From: Sphingobium terrigena
Lineage (GTDB): Bacteria; Pseudomonadota; Alphaproteobacteria; Sphingomonadales; Sphingomonadaceae
Direction: 5' to 3'
Assembly: GCF_003591655.1 (NCBI RefSeq)
Contig: NZ_QVRA01000006.1
Location: 62,001-126,000, forward strand
Length of the DNA: 64,000 nucleotides
In this document: one piece after another, positions 9,831 to 17,795 of the stretch
How positions within the stretch are numbered: the stretch's first letter is position 1
How the letters are laid out: each line of letters opens with the position of its first letter
The notes under the pieces: model-generated
Database searches by the model: none
What the model was told of the DNA's origin: nothing
Seen by the model: only the letters and a program-made list of their open reading frames with translations
Position numbers and translations under genes: made by a program

Positions 9831-11612
9831 TTACCCCGCCAACCCTTCCGCCTTCTCCGCCAGTTCCAGCCAGCGCATTTCCGCTGCCTCTTTCTCCGCC
9901 CGCGCCTTCTCGATCGCGCCGGTCAGCGCATCGAACCGCTTGCGATCGCGCGTATAGAGCGCCGGGTCCGCCAGCACATCCTCGTCGCGCGCAATCGCTG
10001 CTTCCAGTTCCTCGACCCGCTTGGGCAGCAGTTCCAGGTCGCGCTGATCCTTATAGGTCAGTTTCGCCGACACAGGCTTTGGCGGCGCGGGTGCGGCAAC
10101 CGCCTTCTTCTCGGCTTTCACCGCCTTGCGCGGATCGCGCTTGGCAATCCAGTCGGCATAGCCGCCCACGATCACATCGACCACGCCGGTGCCGTCCAGC
10201 CCCAGCGTGACAGTCACCGTCCGGTCCAGAAAGTCGCGGTCATGGCTGACGATCAGCACCGTGCCGTCATAATCGGCAATCACTTCCTGCAACAGGTCCA
10301 GCGTTTCGAGGTCCAGATCGTTGGTCGGCTCGTCCAGCACCAGCAGATTGGATTCACGCGCAAATTCCCGCGCGAACAGCAAGCGCGAGCGCTCCCCACC
10401 CGATAGCGTCGCCACCTTCGCCTCCGCCAGCGACGGGTCGAACAGAAAATCCTTGAGGTAACCATGGACATGCTTGCGCACCCCGCGCACGTCGATCCAG
10501 TCGCCCCCCTCGGCCAGCACTTCGCGCACCGTCTTGTCACCCTGCATCAGGCTGCGCTGCTGGTCGATGAAGATCATGTCCAGCGTCTTGGCCTGGCTCA
10601 CCGTCCCGCTATCGGGCTGCAATTCGCCGGTCAGCAGCTTCAGCAACGTCGTCTTGCCCGCGCCATTGCCCCCGACGATGCCGATCCGGTCGCCTCGCTG
10701 GACCCGCAGCGACAGATTGTCGATGATCGTGCGGTCTCCGAACATCTTGGTGGCATGTTCGACCTTGATCACGCTCTTGGTCTTGCTGTCGTCGCTGGCC
10801 ACGGCGATCTTGGCCACGCCCTGCGGCCCGCTCATCGCCGCGCGAGTCTCGCGCATTTCCCACAGCTTGGCCAGCCGCCCCTGGTTGCGCTTGCGCCGCG
10901 CGGTGACGCCCCGCTCCAGCCAGTGCGCCTCGATCTTCAGCTTCGCGTCCAGCTTCTCCGCCGCCCGCGCCTCTTCGGCATAGACCGCTTCCATCCACTG
11001 CTCGAACCCGCCAAAGCCGATCTCGTTGCGCCGCATCTGTCCCCGGTCCAGCCACAGCGTCTGCCGCGTCAGCCGGGTCAGGAAGGCGCGGTCATGGCTG
11101 ATGACGATGAAACCGCCATTATAGCGCGCCAGCCAGTTTTCCAGCCAGTCGATCGCGGCAATATCCAGATGGTTGGTCGGCTCGTCCAGCAACAGCAGGT
11201 CCGGCTCGCTCGCCAATGCCCGCGCGATCGCCGCCCGCCGCCGCTCGCCGCCACTCGCCGTCTTGGCCTCACGGCTCAGGTCGATGCCCAGCTGGTCGGC
11301 AATCGCCTCCACCTCATGCGCGGGTGGCGCAAATTCGCCCGCCAGCGCGAAATCATGCAGCGTCGCGAACGCACTGACGTCCGGGTCCTGCTCCAGCGTG
11401 ATGATCCGCGCGCCCGGCTGCACCGACCGCACGCCCTCATCCGCCTCAAGTCTACCGCCCAGCAGCTTGAGCAAGGTCGTCTTGCCCACGCCGTTGCGCC
11501 CGATCAGCGCCAGCCGGTCGCGCGCGCCGACATGAATGTCCATCCCGCGAAACAGCCAGTGACTGCCCTGCGAGAGGCCGAGATTTTCAAACGAAAGAAG
11601 AGGTGCTGCCAT
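9831..11612 (-). CDS. uup: ABC-F protein, Uup type
   Basis: Soluble protein with two ABC ATPase domains and no membrane part, a ribosome-associated ABC-F factor. 593 residues from the ATG at 11612 (MAAPLLSFENLGL). Walker A motifs are GRNGVGKTTLL and GGNGAGKTTLL; signatures SGGERRRAAIARAL and SGGERSRLLFAREF; Walker B motifs LLLLDEPTNHLD and LLVLDEPTNDLD. After the second domain there is an Ala/Pro/Lys-rich linker and a charged C-terminal coiled coil (LLPKRVEELEAAIARDEDVL), the Uup hallmark. Divergent from the SIMPL gene. Antibiotic-resistance ABC-F roles are less likely given that tail. Confidence 0.9.
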   Translation of the reverse strand: MAAPLLSFENLGLSQGSHWLFRGMDIHVGARDRLALIGRNGVGKTTLLKLLGGRLEADEGVRSVQPGARIITLEQDPDVSAFATLHDFALAGEFAPPAHEVEAIADQLGIDLSREAKTASGGERRRAAIARALASEPDLLLLDEPTNHLDIAAIDWLENWLARYNGGFIVISHDRAFLTRLTRQTLWLDRGQMRRNEIGFGGFEQWMEAVYAEEARAAEKLDAKLKIEAHWLERGVTARRKRNQGRLAKLWEMRETRAAMSGPQGVAKIAVASDDSKTKSVIKVEHATKMFGDRTIIDNLSLRVQRGDRIGIVGGNGAGKTTLLKLLTGELQPDSGTVSQAKTLDMIFIDQQRSLMQGDKTVREVLAEGGDWIDVRGVRKHVHGYLKDFLFDPSLAEAKVATLSGGERSRLLFAREFARESNLLVLDEPTNDLDLETLDLLQEVIADYDGTVLIVSHDRDFLDRTVTVTLGLDGTGVVDVIVGGYADWIAKRDPRKAVKAEKKAVAAPAPPKPVSAKLTYKDQRDLELLPKRVEELEAAIARDEDVLADPALYTRDRKRFDALTGAIEKARAEKEAAEMRWLELAEKAEGLAG

Positions 11613-11653
11613 GCGCGTGCAGCTAGTCGCAAGATCGCAACGGGGCAAGCATA

Positions 11654-11674
11654 TCCTCCCCGACACGGGGAGGA
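11654..11674. repeat. Short hairpin in divergent promoter gap
   Basis: TCCTCCCCG-ACA-CGGGGAGGA, a perfect 9-bp stem, between the divergent uup and SIMPL genes. It resembles the core of the longer CCTCCCC...GGGGAGG repeats at 20843-20890 and 57884-58020. Any regulatory role is unknown. Confidence 0.6.
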
Positions 11675-11772
11675 ATGGAACCGCAACCTGTCTGACGGCT
11701 TTCAACGCATGTCAGCGTCCATTCATCGCAGCCGTCACAAACAGGCGGCATCCCAACAGGAGAATTCCCCCC

Positions 11773-12504
11773 ATGAAATCCGCCCTCGCCATCATGGCGC
11801 TTGCCGCTTCGTCGCTGCCGGTGGCCGCCATCGCCCAGACCAATGTGACCATCGCCGAAACCGCGCCGGTCGTGACGCTCAACGTCACCGAAAGCGTCGA
11901 GGGTTCGCCCGACATCGCCACCGTCGGCACCGGCGTCCAGACCCGCGCGCCCACCGCGCAGGCCGCGATGCAGGACAATGCGGCCAAGACCGAAAAACTG
12001 ATTGCCGCCCTCGCCAAGGCCGGGATCGCGAAAAAAGACATCCAGACCAGCGGCATCAACCTGTCGGCCCAATATGACTATAACCAGCGTGAGGGCGAAC
12101 CCGCCGGCCCGCGCTTCATCGGCTATGAGGCGTCAAACCAGCTGACCGTCAAACTGCGCGACATCAAGAAGGTCGGCCCCCTGCTTGACGCCATGGTGGC
12201 GGCAGGCGCGACAAACATCAATGGCCCGACCTTCGCGATCGACAATCCCGCGCCGATGCTGGTGCAGGCGCGCGGCGCCGCGCTCAAGAGCGCCAAGGCC
12301 CAGGCCGATTTCTACGCCCAGGCCGCAGGCTACCGCTCCGCCCGCCTCCTCTCCATCGCCGAAAGCAATAGCGGCGGCCAGCCCCCCATGGCGATGCTGC
12401 AAAGCGCCCGCTTCAAGGCCGACGCCGCCCCCACCACCCCGGTAGAACCCGGCCAGGTCAGCGCATCGGTCACGCTTACGGTGCAATACGCACTGGAGAA
12501 GTAA
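11773..12504 (+). CDS. Periplasmic SIMPL-domain (DUF541) protein
   Basis: 243 residues from the ATG at 11773, with AGGAGA about 9 bases upstream. A signal peptide is clear (MKSALAIMALAASSLPVAAIA, cleavage before QTN). The mature part fits the SIMPL/DUF541 family: VTESVEGSPDIATVGTGVQT at the N-terminus, ALAKAGIAKKDIQTSGINLS, and a C-terminal AYRSARLLSI-like strand ending in VTLTVQYALEK. Family members (E. coli YggE) are linked to oxidative stress tolerance and form periplasmic oligomers; the molecular function is not established. Confidence 0.88.
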   Translation: MKSALAIMALAASSLPVAAIAQTNVTIAETAPVVTLNVTESVEGSPDIATVGTGVQTRAPTAQAAMQDNAAKTEKLIAALAKAGIAKKDIQTSGINLSAQYDYNQREGEPAGPRFIGYEASNQLTVKLRDIKKVGPLLDAMVAAGATNINGPTFAIDNPAPMLVQARGAALKSAKAQADFYAQAAGYRSARLLSIAESNSGGQPPMAMLQSARFKADAAPTTPVEPGQVSASVTLTVQYALEK

Positions 12505-12517
12505 GGCCCCACACCCC

Positions 12518-12601
12518 GTCATCCCGGCGAACGCCGGGATCCCGCTTCCTTCTTCCAACCAGGCGCAAGAAAGCGGGATGCCAGCGTGCGCTGGCATGAC
12601 G
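12518..12601. repeat. Palindromic intergenic repeat (CGTCATCCCGG family)
   Basis: Starts CGTCATCCCGGCGAACGCCG and ends GCCAGCGTGCGCTGGCATGA, with GATCCCGC and GCGGGATG facing each other inside. It follows the SIMPL gene and may contribute a terminator. Same end pattern as 1452-1540 and 15746-15841. Confidence 0.8.
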
Positions 12602-12669
12602 GAGAGGGACAATCCATTCCCCCTCCCCCATTCACCACCTGTTCAATGCCTTCCGCCTATGCCATGCCC

Positions 12670-12984
12670 ATGACAATGATGCGCAAAAGCCTGATCGCCG
12701 GAATCATCGCCATGGGGGCCGCACTCGCGCTGGTCCCCGTTGCCGACGCTGGCGGACGACGCGATGAACAGGACGCCGCCCGTCGCGCCATGCTCGACGG
12801 ACAGGTCATGCCCTTCGCCATGATCAAGCGCCGCGTCGATTCGCAGATGAACGGGGCCAGCTATGTCGGCAGCGAATTCAACCCCTCCTCCAACCGTTAC
12901 CGCCTGAAATATGTGAAGGACGGCAAGGTGATGTGGGTTGATGCAGACGGCCGGACAGGCGATATCATCGGCTGGGCGCGCTGA
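12670..12984 (+). CDS. Secreted PepSY-like small protein
   Basis: About 104 residues from the ATG at 12670; ATGs at 12646, 12664, 12676 and 12679 are also in frame and I cannot separate them by ribosome site. A signal peptide follows (RKSLIAGIIAMGAALALVP, cleavage near ADAGG). The mature part, with QVMPFAMIKRRVDSQMNGA, then YVGSEFNPSSNRYRLKYVKD and VMWVDADGRTGDIIGW, has the alpha-beta pattern of a PepSY domain. It sits 35 bases upstream of a PhoP-like regulator, an arrangement common for PepSY proteins that modulate a sensor kinase in the periplasm; that role is inferred. Confidence 0.8.
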   Translation: MTMMRKSLIAGIIAMGAALALVPVADAGGRRDEQDAARRAMLDGQVMPFAMIKRRVDSQMNGASYVGSEFNPSSNRYRLKYVKDGKVMWVDADGRTGDIIGWAR

Positions 12985-13019
12985 CCGCGCCTGACACAGA
13001 ATTAGAAACGGAACAGCCC

Positions 13020-13685
13020 ATGCGTCTGCTGATCGTCGAGGATGAACCAAGTCTGGGCCAGCAGCTCAGGAACACGCTGGAGGGCGCAGGCTATGCCGTC
13101 GACCTCGCCACCGATGGCGAGGATGGGCATTTTCTTGGCTCGACCGAAAATTACGACGCGGTCGTGCTGGACCTTGGCCTCCCCACCATCGACGGCCTGA
13201 CCGTTCTGGACCGCTGGCGCAAGGAAGGCCGCGCCTTCCCGGTGCTGGTGCTGACCGCGCGTGACAGCTGGTCGGACAAGGTGGCGGGGCTGGACGCCGG
13301 CGCTGACGACTATCTCGCCAAGCCCTTCCAGTCCGAAGAACTCATCGCCCGCCTGCGCGCCCTTATCCGCCGTGCGTCGGGCAATGCGTCGAGCGAACTG
13401 ACGGCCGGCGACGTCCGCCTCGACACGCGATCCGGCAAGGTGACGCTCAGCGGCGATCCGGTGAAACTCACCGCGCAGGAATATAAACTCCTGTCCTACC
13501 TGCTCCACCACAAGGGCAAGGTGGTCAGCCGCACCGAATTGATCGAGCACATCTACGACCAGGATTTCGACCGCGATTCCAACACCATCGAAGTGTTCGT
13601 CACCCGCATCCGCAAGAAACTGGGCGCCGACGTCATCACCACCATCCGCGGCCTGGGCTACAGCCTGGACGAGCCGGGGCGCTGA
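13020..13685 (+). CDS. OmpR/PhoP-family response regulator
   Basis: 221-residue DNA-binding response regulator. The receiver domain (residues 1 to about 115) shows LLIVEDEP, the phosphoacceptor aspartate in VVLDLGLPTIDG, the threonine in VLTARD and lysine in DDYLAKPF. The C-terminal winged helix runs from LTAGDVRLDTRSGKVTL through LTAQEYKLLSYLL to the recognition region SNTIEVFVTRIRKKLG. The gene lies between a PepSY protein and a sensor kinase. It resembles PhoP, but the signal and regulon cannot be deduced. Confidence 0.93.
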   Translation: MRLLIVEDEPSLGQQLRNTLEGAGYAVDLATDGEDGHFLGSTENYDAVVLDLGLPTIDGLTVLDRWRKEGRAFPVLVLTARDSWSDKVAGLDAGADDYLAKPFQSEELIARLRALIRRASGNASSELTAGDVRLDTRSGKVTLSGDPVKLTAQEYKLLSYLLHHKGKVVSRTELIEHIYDQDFDRDSNTIEVFVTRIRKKLGADVITTIRGLGYSLDEPGR

Positions 13686-13700
13686 CACCAAACCCAGCAT

Positions 13701-13797
13701 CCGTTCGGGCTGAGCGAAGTCGAAGCCTTCACCTGAACGCTGTGAAGGCACTTCGCTCCGCTCAGTGGACCCCTTCGACTTCGCTCAGGGCGAACGG
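13701..13797. repeat. Palindromic repeat inside a two-component operon
   Basis: CCGTTCGGGCTGAGCGAAG at 13701 faces CTTCGCTCAGGGCGAACGG ending at 13797, with related half elements between. It occupies the gap between the response regulator stop and the ribosome site of its kinase, so it is transcribed if the two are co-transcribed. Confidence 0.85.
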
Positions 13798-13812
13798 TAA
13801 AGGGGGATGCGA

Positions 13813-15174
13813 ATGACTGACACCACCGCCCCTCCCCCCGTCCGCTCCACCGGCTCCATCAGCCGCCGGATGATCGGCATCGCTGCGCTGTGGATCAGCG
13901 TGCTGCTGGTCGGCGGCGGCGTGGCGCTGGACCGGGTGCTGGCCGACGCCATCACCCGCAATTTCGACGACGGCATGAATTATGTGCTGACCGCGATGAT
14001 CGCCGCGTCGGAAATCGGCCCCGACGGCGAAGTCCTGTTCAACCGCGAACTCGCCGACCAGCGCTTCCTCGAACCCAATAGCGGCCTCTATTATCAGGTC
14101 AGCGCAAAAGGGCATGAGGACTGGCGCTCCCGCTCGCTTTGGGACCGCGCGATCAAGGTGCCCGCTGACCATCATGACCGCCACCTCCATGTCTATGACA
14201 GCAAGCAATTTCCCGGCGAAGATCTGCGCATCATGGAGCGCACCGTCGTCCTGCCCGGATCGAACACCCGCTGGATGTTCATCGTTGGCCAGGCGCGCGA
14301 GGGACTGAACGCCCAGATCCGGACCCTGCGCACCACCCTGTTCCAGAGCTTCGCCCTGCTCGCGCTCGGCCTGTTCGTGCTGGCCACGCTCCAGACCCTC
14401 TATGGCCTGCGTCCCCTGCGCAAGGTGCGGCTGGAAATCATCCGTATGCGCGACGGCCTCAAAAGCCGCGTCACCGAACCCATGCCCGCCGAAGTGCTGC
14501 CCATGGTCGAGGAGTTGAACGCGCTGCTCGCCCACAACGAACGCCAGGCGGAGGAAGCACGCACCCATGCGGGCAATCTCGCCCATGCGCTCAAGACCCC
14601 GCTGACCGTCATCATGAACGCCGCCACCGCGAAGGCACCCGACCTTGGCGAAACCGTGATCCGCGAAGCCACCACGATGCGGCGGCAGGTCGATCATCAC
14701 CTCGCCCGCGCCCGCGCCGTCGGCAGGCGCGGCGCTGCGCAAAGCCGCGCCGACGTCTGGGCCAGCCTGACCGCCGTCGAGCGCGCCGTCGCCCGCCTCT
14801 ACGCCCACGCCCGCGTCGACATGGATGGCGACAAGGACGCCGCCGTCCGCGTCGAGCGGCAGGATCTTGACGAAATGCTCGGCAACCTCGTCGAAAACGC
14901 CGCGAAATATGGCGGCGGCAGCGTATTCGCCACGGTCCAGCGCGCAGGCGACATGATCGAGATATTGGTCGAGGATGACGGCACCGGCATCCCGCCCGCC
15001 GACCGCACCCGCATCTTCGACCGCGGCGTCCGCCTCGATTCCGGCAAACCCGGCACCGGCCTTGGCCTGGCCATCGTCCGCGACGTCGCCGAAATCTACG
15101 GCGGCACCGTCACCCTGGAAGAAAGCGAGGATTTGGGCGGCCTCCTAGTCCGCCTAAAACTCCCCGCCGCCTGA
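13813..15174 (+). CDS. PhoQ-like sensor histidine kinase
   Basis: Inner-membrane kinase, 453 residues if the start is the ATG at 13813, chosen because AGGGGG at 13801-13806 is 6 bases away; the ATG at 13807 abuts that site. Two membrane helices (MIGIAALWISVLLVGGGVAL and SFALLALGLFVLATLQTLY) bracket a periplasmic sensor of about 130 residues. The phosphoacceptor histidine is in NLAHALKTPLTVI; ATP-binding boxes are NLVENAAKYG, VEDDGTGIP and GKPGTGLGLAIV. It pairs with the upstream regulator despite the repeat between them. Confidence 0.92.
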   Translation: MTDTTAPPPVRSTGSISRRMIGIAALWISVLLVGGGVALDRVLADAITRNFDDGMNYVLTAMIAASEIGPDGEVLFNRELADQRFLEPNSGLYYQVSAKGHEDWRSRSLWDRAIKVPADHHDRHLHVYDSKQFPGEDLRIMERTVVLPGSNTRWMFIVGQAREGLNAQIRTLRTTLFQSFALLALGLFVLATLQTLYGLRPLRKVRLEIIRMRDGLKSRVTEPMPAEVLPMVEELNALLAHNERQAEEARTHAGNLAHALKTPLTVIMNAATAKAPDLGETVIREATTMRRQVDHHLARARAVGRRGAAQSRADVWASLTAVERAVARLYAHARVDMDGDKDAAVRVERQDLDEMLGNLVENAAKYGGGSVFATVQRAGDMIEILVEDDGTGIPPADRTRIFDRGVRLDSGKPGTGLGLAIVRDVAEIYGGTVTLEESEDLGGLLVRLKLPAA

Positions 15175-15178
15175 CCTA

Positions 15179-15250
15179 CCTTCTCCCCACGGGGGAGAAG
15201 GATACGAAGCCTTTGCCGCGAAGCGGCTTAGGCGAAGTTGGATGAGGGGG
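15179..15250. repeat. Intergenic repeat (CCTTCTCCCC family)
   Basis: CCTTCTCCCCACGGGGGAGA, ATACGAAGCC, GCGGCTTAGGCGAAGTTGG and a terminal GAGGGGG, in the same order as at 6045-6117 and 15868-15941. It starts just after the kinase stop codon. Confidence 0.85.
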
Positions 15251-15355
15251 ACCAACGCCAACGTCACCCTCCACCCTTGCCATCCACCCCCGCACCTGCG
15301 AAGCAATAGCATCGCACCCCGCGTACCACCCCACCCCGGCCAGAACAGGAACCCC

Positions 15356-15709
15356 ATGCGGCGGCACCTCTACCTCATCGCCGGTTTCGCCTCGCTCGGC
15401 CTCGGTGCCATCGGCGCGTTCCTGCCGCTGCTGCCCACCGTCCCCTTCATGATCCTCGCCGCCTTCTGCTTCGCCCGCTCCAGCCCCGCGCTGGAGGCAA
15501 AGCTGCTCGACCACAGACATTTCGGCCCCCACATCCGCCGCTGGCGGGAACGCGGCGCGATCAGCCGCCGCGGCAAGAAAGCGGCGCTGGCCGCCTTCGC
15601 CTTCAGCGCCACCCTCGCCCTCTTCCTCTCCCCCTGGCCCTGGTATCTCCTCCCCCTCACCGCCGCCCTGATCGGCGGCACCTGGATCTGGACCCGTCCA
15701 GAGGCGTGA
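15356..15709 (+). CDS. DUF454 (YbaN-like) inner-membrane protein
   Basis: 117 residues from the ATG at 15356, with AACAGGA 6 bases upstream. The N-terminus MRRHLYLIAGFASLGLGAIG, followed by FLPLLPTVPFMILAAFCFAR, matches the DUF454/YbaN pattern. A central basic loop (HFGPHIRRWRERGAISRRGK) should face the cytoplasm; two more helices follow (AFAFSATLALFL and PWYLLPLTAALIGGTWIW). The family has no defined biochemical function. It follows the kinase by 180 bases with a repeat between, so co-transcription is doubtful. Confidence 0.85.
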   Translation: MRRHLYLIAGFASLGLGAIGAFLPLLPTVPFMILAAFCFARSSPALEAKLLDHRHFGPHIRRWRERGAISRRGKKAALAAFAFSATLALFLSPWPWYLLPLTAALIGGTWIWTRPEA

Positions 15710-15745
15710 GGGCGATTGGCAAAAGAAGGCAGGACACCCCTCCCC

Positions 15746-15941
15746 CCGTCATCCCGGACTTGATCCGGGATCCATTCCCGCAAGGCTAGCGATTGAGCGC
15801 AAACGTAGAGCCAATGGATCCTGACTTCCGTCAGGATGACGACGCTATTTAATCATAAGCCCCCCTGCCTTCTCCCCACGGGGGAGAAGGATACGCAGCC
15901 TTACCGAACGCTATAAGGTTAGGCGAAGTTGGATGAGGGGG
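15746..15941. repeat. Two adjacent palindromic repeats
   Basis: First copy 15746-15841: CGTCATCCCGGACTTGATCC near the start and TCCTGACTTCCGTCAGGATG near the end. Second copy 15868-15941: CCTTCTCCCCACGGGGGAGA through AGGCGAAGTTGG to GAGGGG. They fill most of the 15710-16085 gap. The remaining 15942-16085 holds nothing I can identify; its base composition begins to shift toward AT there. Confidence 0.85.
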
Positions 15942-16085
15942 ATCAACGCTGGCGGCGCGCACTACCGAGAGGCCGCCACACCCACCTTCGTCACCGTGGC
16001 AATGAAGCGACCACTTTTTACCGTTGGCGATAGCGATTGGGTTGCTCCATTGCGGACATAACGATCATGCGGCTAAATCATACGA

Positions 16086-16346
16086 ATGAATGTGAAAGGC
16101 TCATTTGCGATCTGGTGGAAGCCGCTCCCCCTGTGGTTAAAACTTGCCACGGTTTTGATCGCTTATCCCGCTTGGGCCTTGATCGTGTATTGCATAGTAT
16201 CAGGCACAGCGAAGGGTGCGTTGTCGCTCTGGGCGGTCGGCGCTTTCGGGCTAGTCGTTCTCCTCCATATTATGTTCGACAGCCGCAATCGCAAAAAAGG
16301 CATAGAGCATCTCGGCGGGTTAGAACTGCACGGTGGCGATGATTGA
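16086..16346 (+). CDS. Hypothetical two-helix membrane protein
   Basis: 86 residues, not recognised. MNVKGSFAIWWKPLPLWLKL is followed by a hydrophobic stretch (ATVLIAYPAWALIVYCIVSG) and a second (LWAVGAFGLVVLLHIMF), then a basic and polar tail (DSRNRKKGIEHLGGLELHGG). So a small inner-membrane protein with a soluble tail is likely. Codon use is visibly less GC-rich than the neighbours, suggesting an acquired gene. The weak GAATG context gives no good ribosome site, so the start is uncertain. Convergent with the next unknown gene. Confidence 0.55.
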   Translation: MNVKGSFAIWWKPLPLWLKLATVLIAYPAWALIVYCIVSGTAKGALSLWAVGAFGLVVLLHIMFDSRNRKKGIEHLGGLELHGGDD

Positions 16347-16387
16347 TTCCGTGGAAGCTGCCTAGCCGCAAACGACCATTCGCAGTT

Positions 16388-16867
16388 TTACTCGGTTAAA
16401 GTCGCGTCATCTGAAACCGGACTTAAGTTGATTACCTTATCGACGATTATCTCATAGTCGAAGGCGCTCAAGTGCCCGTAGCTTCCCTTGCGAGCCGTCT
16501 GCCGTCCCACAAACTCAACTTCGTAGAGGCCTTCGTCGCTAGCCGAAGAGGTCAGAGCCTTCCCCGACAACCAGACGCGGTCGCCAGCAGTTTGATAGGA
16601 GCAGGAACCAGCGGGCGATGGACAAAAGCGGGAATTCTCGAATTCTCTTCTCCATAGGCCTTTCCACTGACGGGCTGGTGTCATTTCGAAGCACTCATCT
16701 GTGCTCGACGGCATCGCTTCGATACCACCATATTTAATCTTGTTAAGGCATCCCTCGGTGATGCCCGGCAATCCTTCTCGAAACTCTTGAATATCGTTAT
16801 CCGAGAACCGCTGTGGTTGCTGTTCACACCCTTGCGTCACCAACAGTATAAAAGGAGCGAGGTTCAT
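16388..16867 (-). CDS. Hypothetical exported or lipoprotein-like protein
   Basis: 159 residues from the ATG at 16867 (MNLAPFILLVTQGCEQQPQR); an ATG at 16882 is also in frame. The short hydrophobic N-terminus ending in a cysteine suggests a lipoprotein, although TQGC is a poor lipobox. Four further cysteines follow (EGCLNKIKYG, DECFEM, SRFCPSPAGSC), compatible with disulfides in the periplasm. The C-terminal half is strand-rich (GLYEVEFVGRQTARKG, YEIIVDKVINL). I recognise no family. Codon use is less GC-rich than flanking housekeeping genes, as for the neighbouring 86-residue gene. Confidence 0.55.
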   Translation of the reverse strand: MNLAPFILLVTQGCEQQPQRFSDNDIQEFREGLPGITEGCLNKIKYGGIEAMPSSTDECFEMTPARQWKGLWRREFENSRFCPSPAGSCSYQTAGDRVWLSGKALTSSASDEGLYEVEFVGRQTARKGSYGHLSAFDYEIIVDKVINLSPVSDDATLTE

Positions 16868-17196
16868 AAAACGGCATTGCATGTTGCGATGATGGCCAGA
16901 TCGACCCCTCTCTGCAACGTCTGACTTGAGTGATGCTGATCCAATATCAGCCCGTCCGCTAACCACCCCAGCCAGACCCACACCTGTCCTACACCCGCCC
17001 CACCTGCTACACTCGCGCCCGGCTCTTTCCCATCGTCCACCCCAGCACAACCGCGCAAATCCCCCACGCGCAACATGGGCGAAGTTTGCGAACTTCCGCG
17101 CCACCCACAACCACCGGTCCGCGTAACATCCTGTCCGCACCACGCACGAAAATATCACAATCACCGGGAAATATGCGAAGTTAAGCCCCGCAAATC
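16868..17196. other. Gap without an identifiable gene
   Basis: 329 bases between an unknown exported protein and an SH3 protein, both leftward. Reading frames here are short and show no recognisable similarity. I see no palindromic repeat of the kinds that fill other gaps in the window. Confidence 0.5.
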
Positions 17197-17667
17197 CTAT
17201 TTATCGGTCGCGCCCCACACGTCCTGCGCCTTCACATAACCGCGCTGGCCCTTCACGTCGAAGCTGCACCAGCCACCCGAACAGTCGGACAGGCGCCCCA
17301 CCACCCCTTTTTGCGCACGAAACAGCGTCCGCGCACCATCGCTGGCCGATTCGCGCAACGGCGCCTCCGCCGCCCGCACCACGCCAGTCGGGGTATCGCT
17401 GAGCAACCGGACATGCATCCACCCCTGCGCGCCGTCCGGGTCCTCGACCTTGCGCCACAGGCCCAGCACCTGCACCACCTTCACCGGCAGGTCGCGGCGG
17501 CGATAGATCCAGTTGGACGGGTAATCCAGGCTTGGCCCGACCCGCATCCGCGCCTCATTCTGCGCGATCGACGCCCAGTAAGGCACGGGCTTGCCCGCCG
17601 CGATCGCCGCGCCACCCGCTGCGCCCAGCGCCATGACGACGCCCGCGCCCAGCCAGATGCGCTTCAT
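17197..17667 (-). CDS. Exported SH3-domain protein
   Basis: 156 residues from the ATG at 17667 (MKRIWLGAGVVMALGAAGGA), which begins with a signal peptide; upstream in-frame codons only add a basic leader. Two bacterial SH3-like repeats follow: ARMRVGPSLDYPSNWIYRRR with LWRKVEDPDGAQGWMH, then APLRESASDGARTLF with GWCSFDVKGQRGYV. Such domains bind peptidoglycan or peptides in the periplasm; the family is widespread in Alphaproteobacteria and usually annotated only as SH3 domain-containing. Divergent from the dehydrogenase at 17796, with 128 bases between. Confidence 0.85.
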   Translation of the reverse strand: MKRIWLGAGVVMALGAAGGAAIAAGKPVPYWASIAQNEARMRVGPSLDYPSNWIYRRRDLPVKVVQVLGLWRKVEDPDGAQGWMHVRLLSDTPTGVVRAAEAPLRESASDGARTLFRAQKGVVGRLSDCSGGWCSFDVKGQRGYVKAQDVWGATDK

Positions 17668-17795
17668 GCCAGACCTGTTTTTCCTGTCACCCATGGCCTT
17701 CCCATAGCCGCTGCGCCGCCCCCGCGACAACTGCTGACTTGCCCGATCCGCCATAAGCGCTTGACCGATGGCGCGGGCGGGCATAGCGGCGGGAC

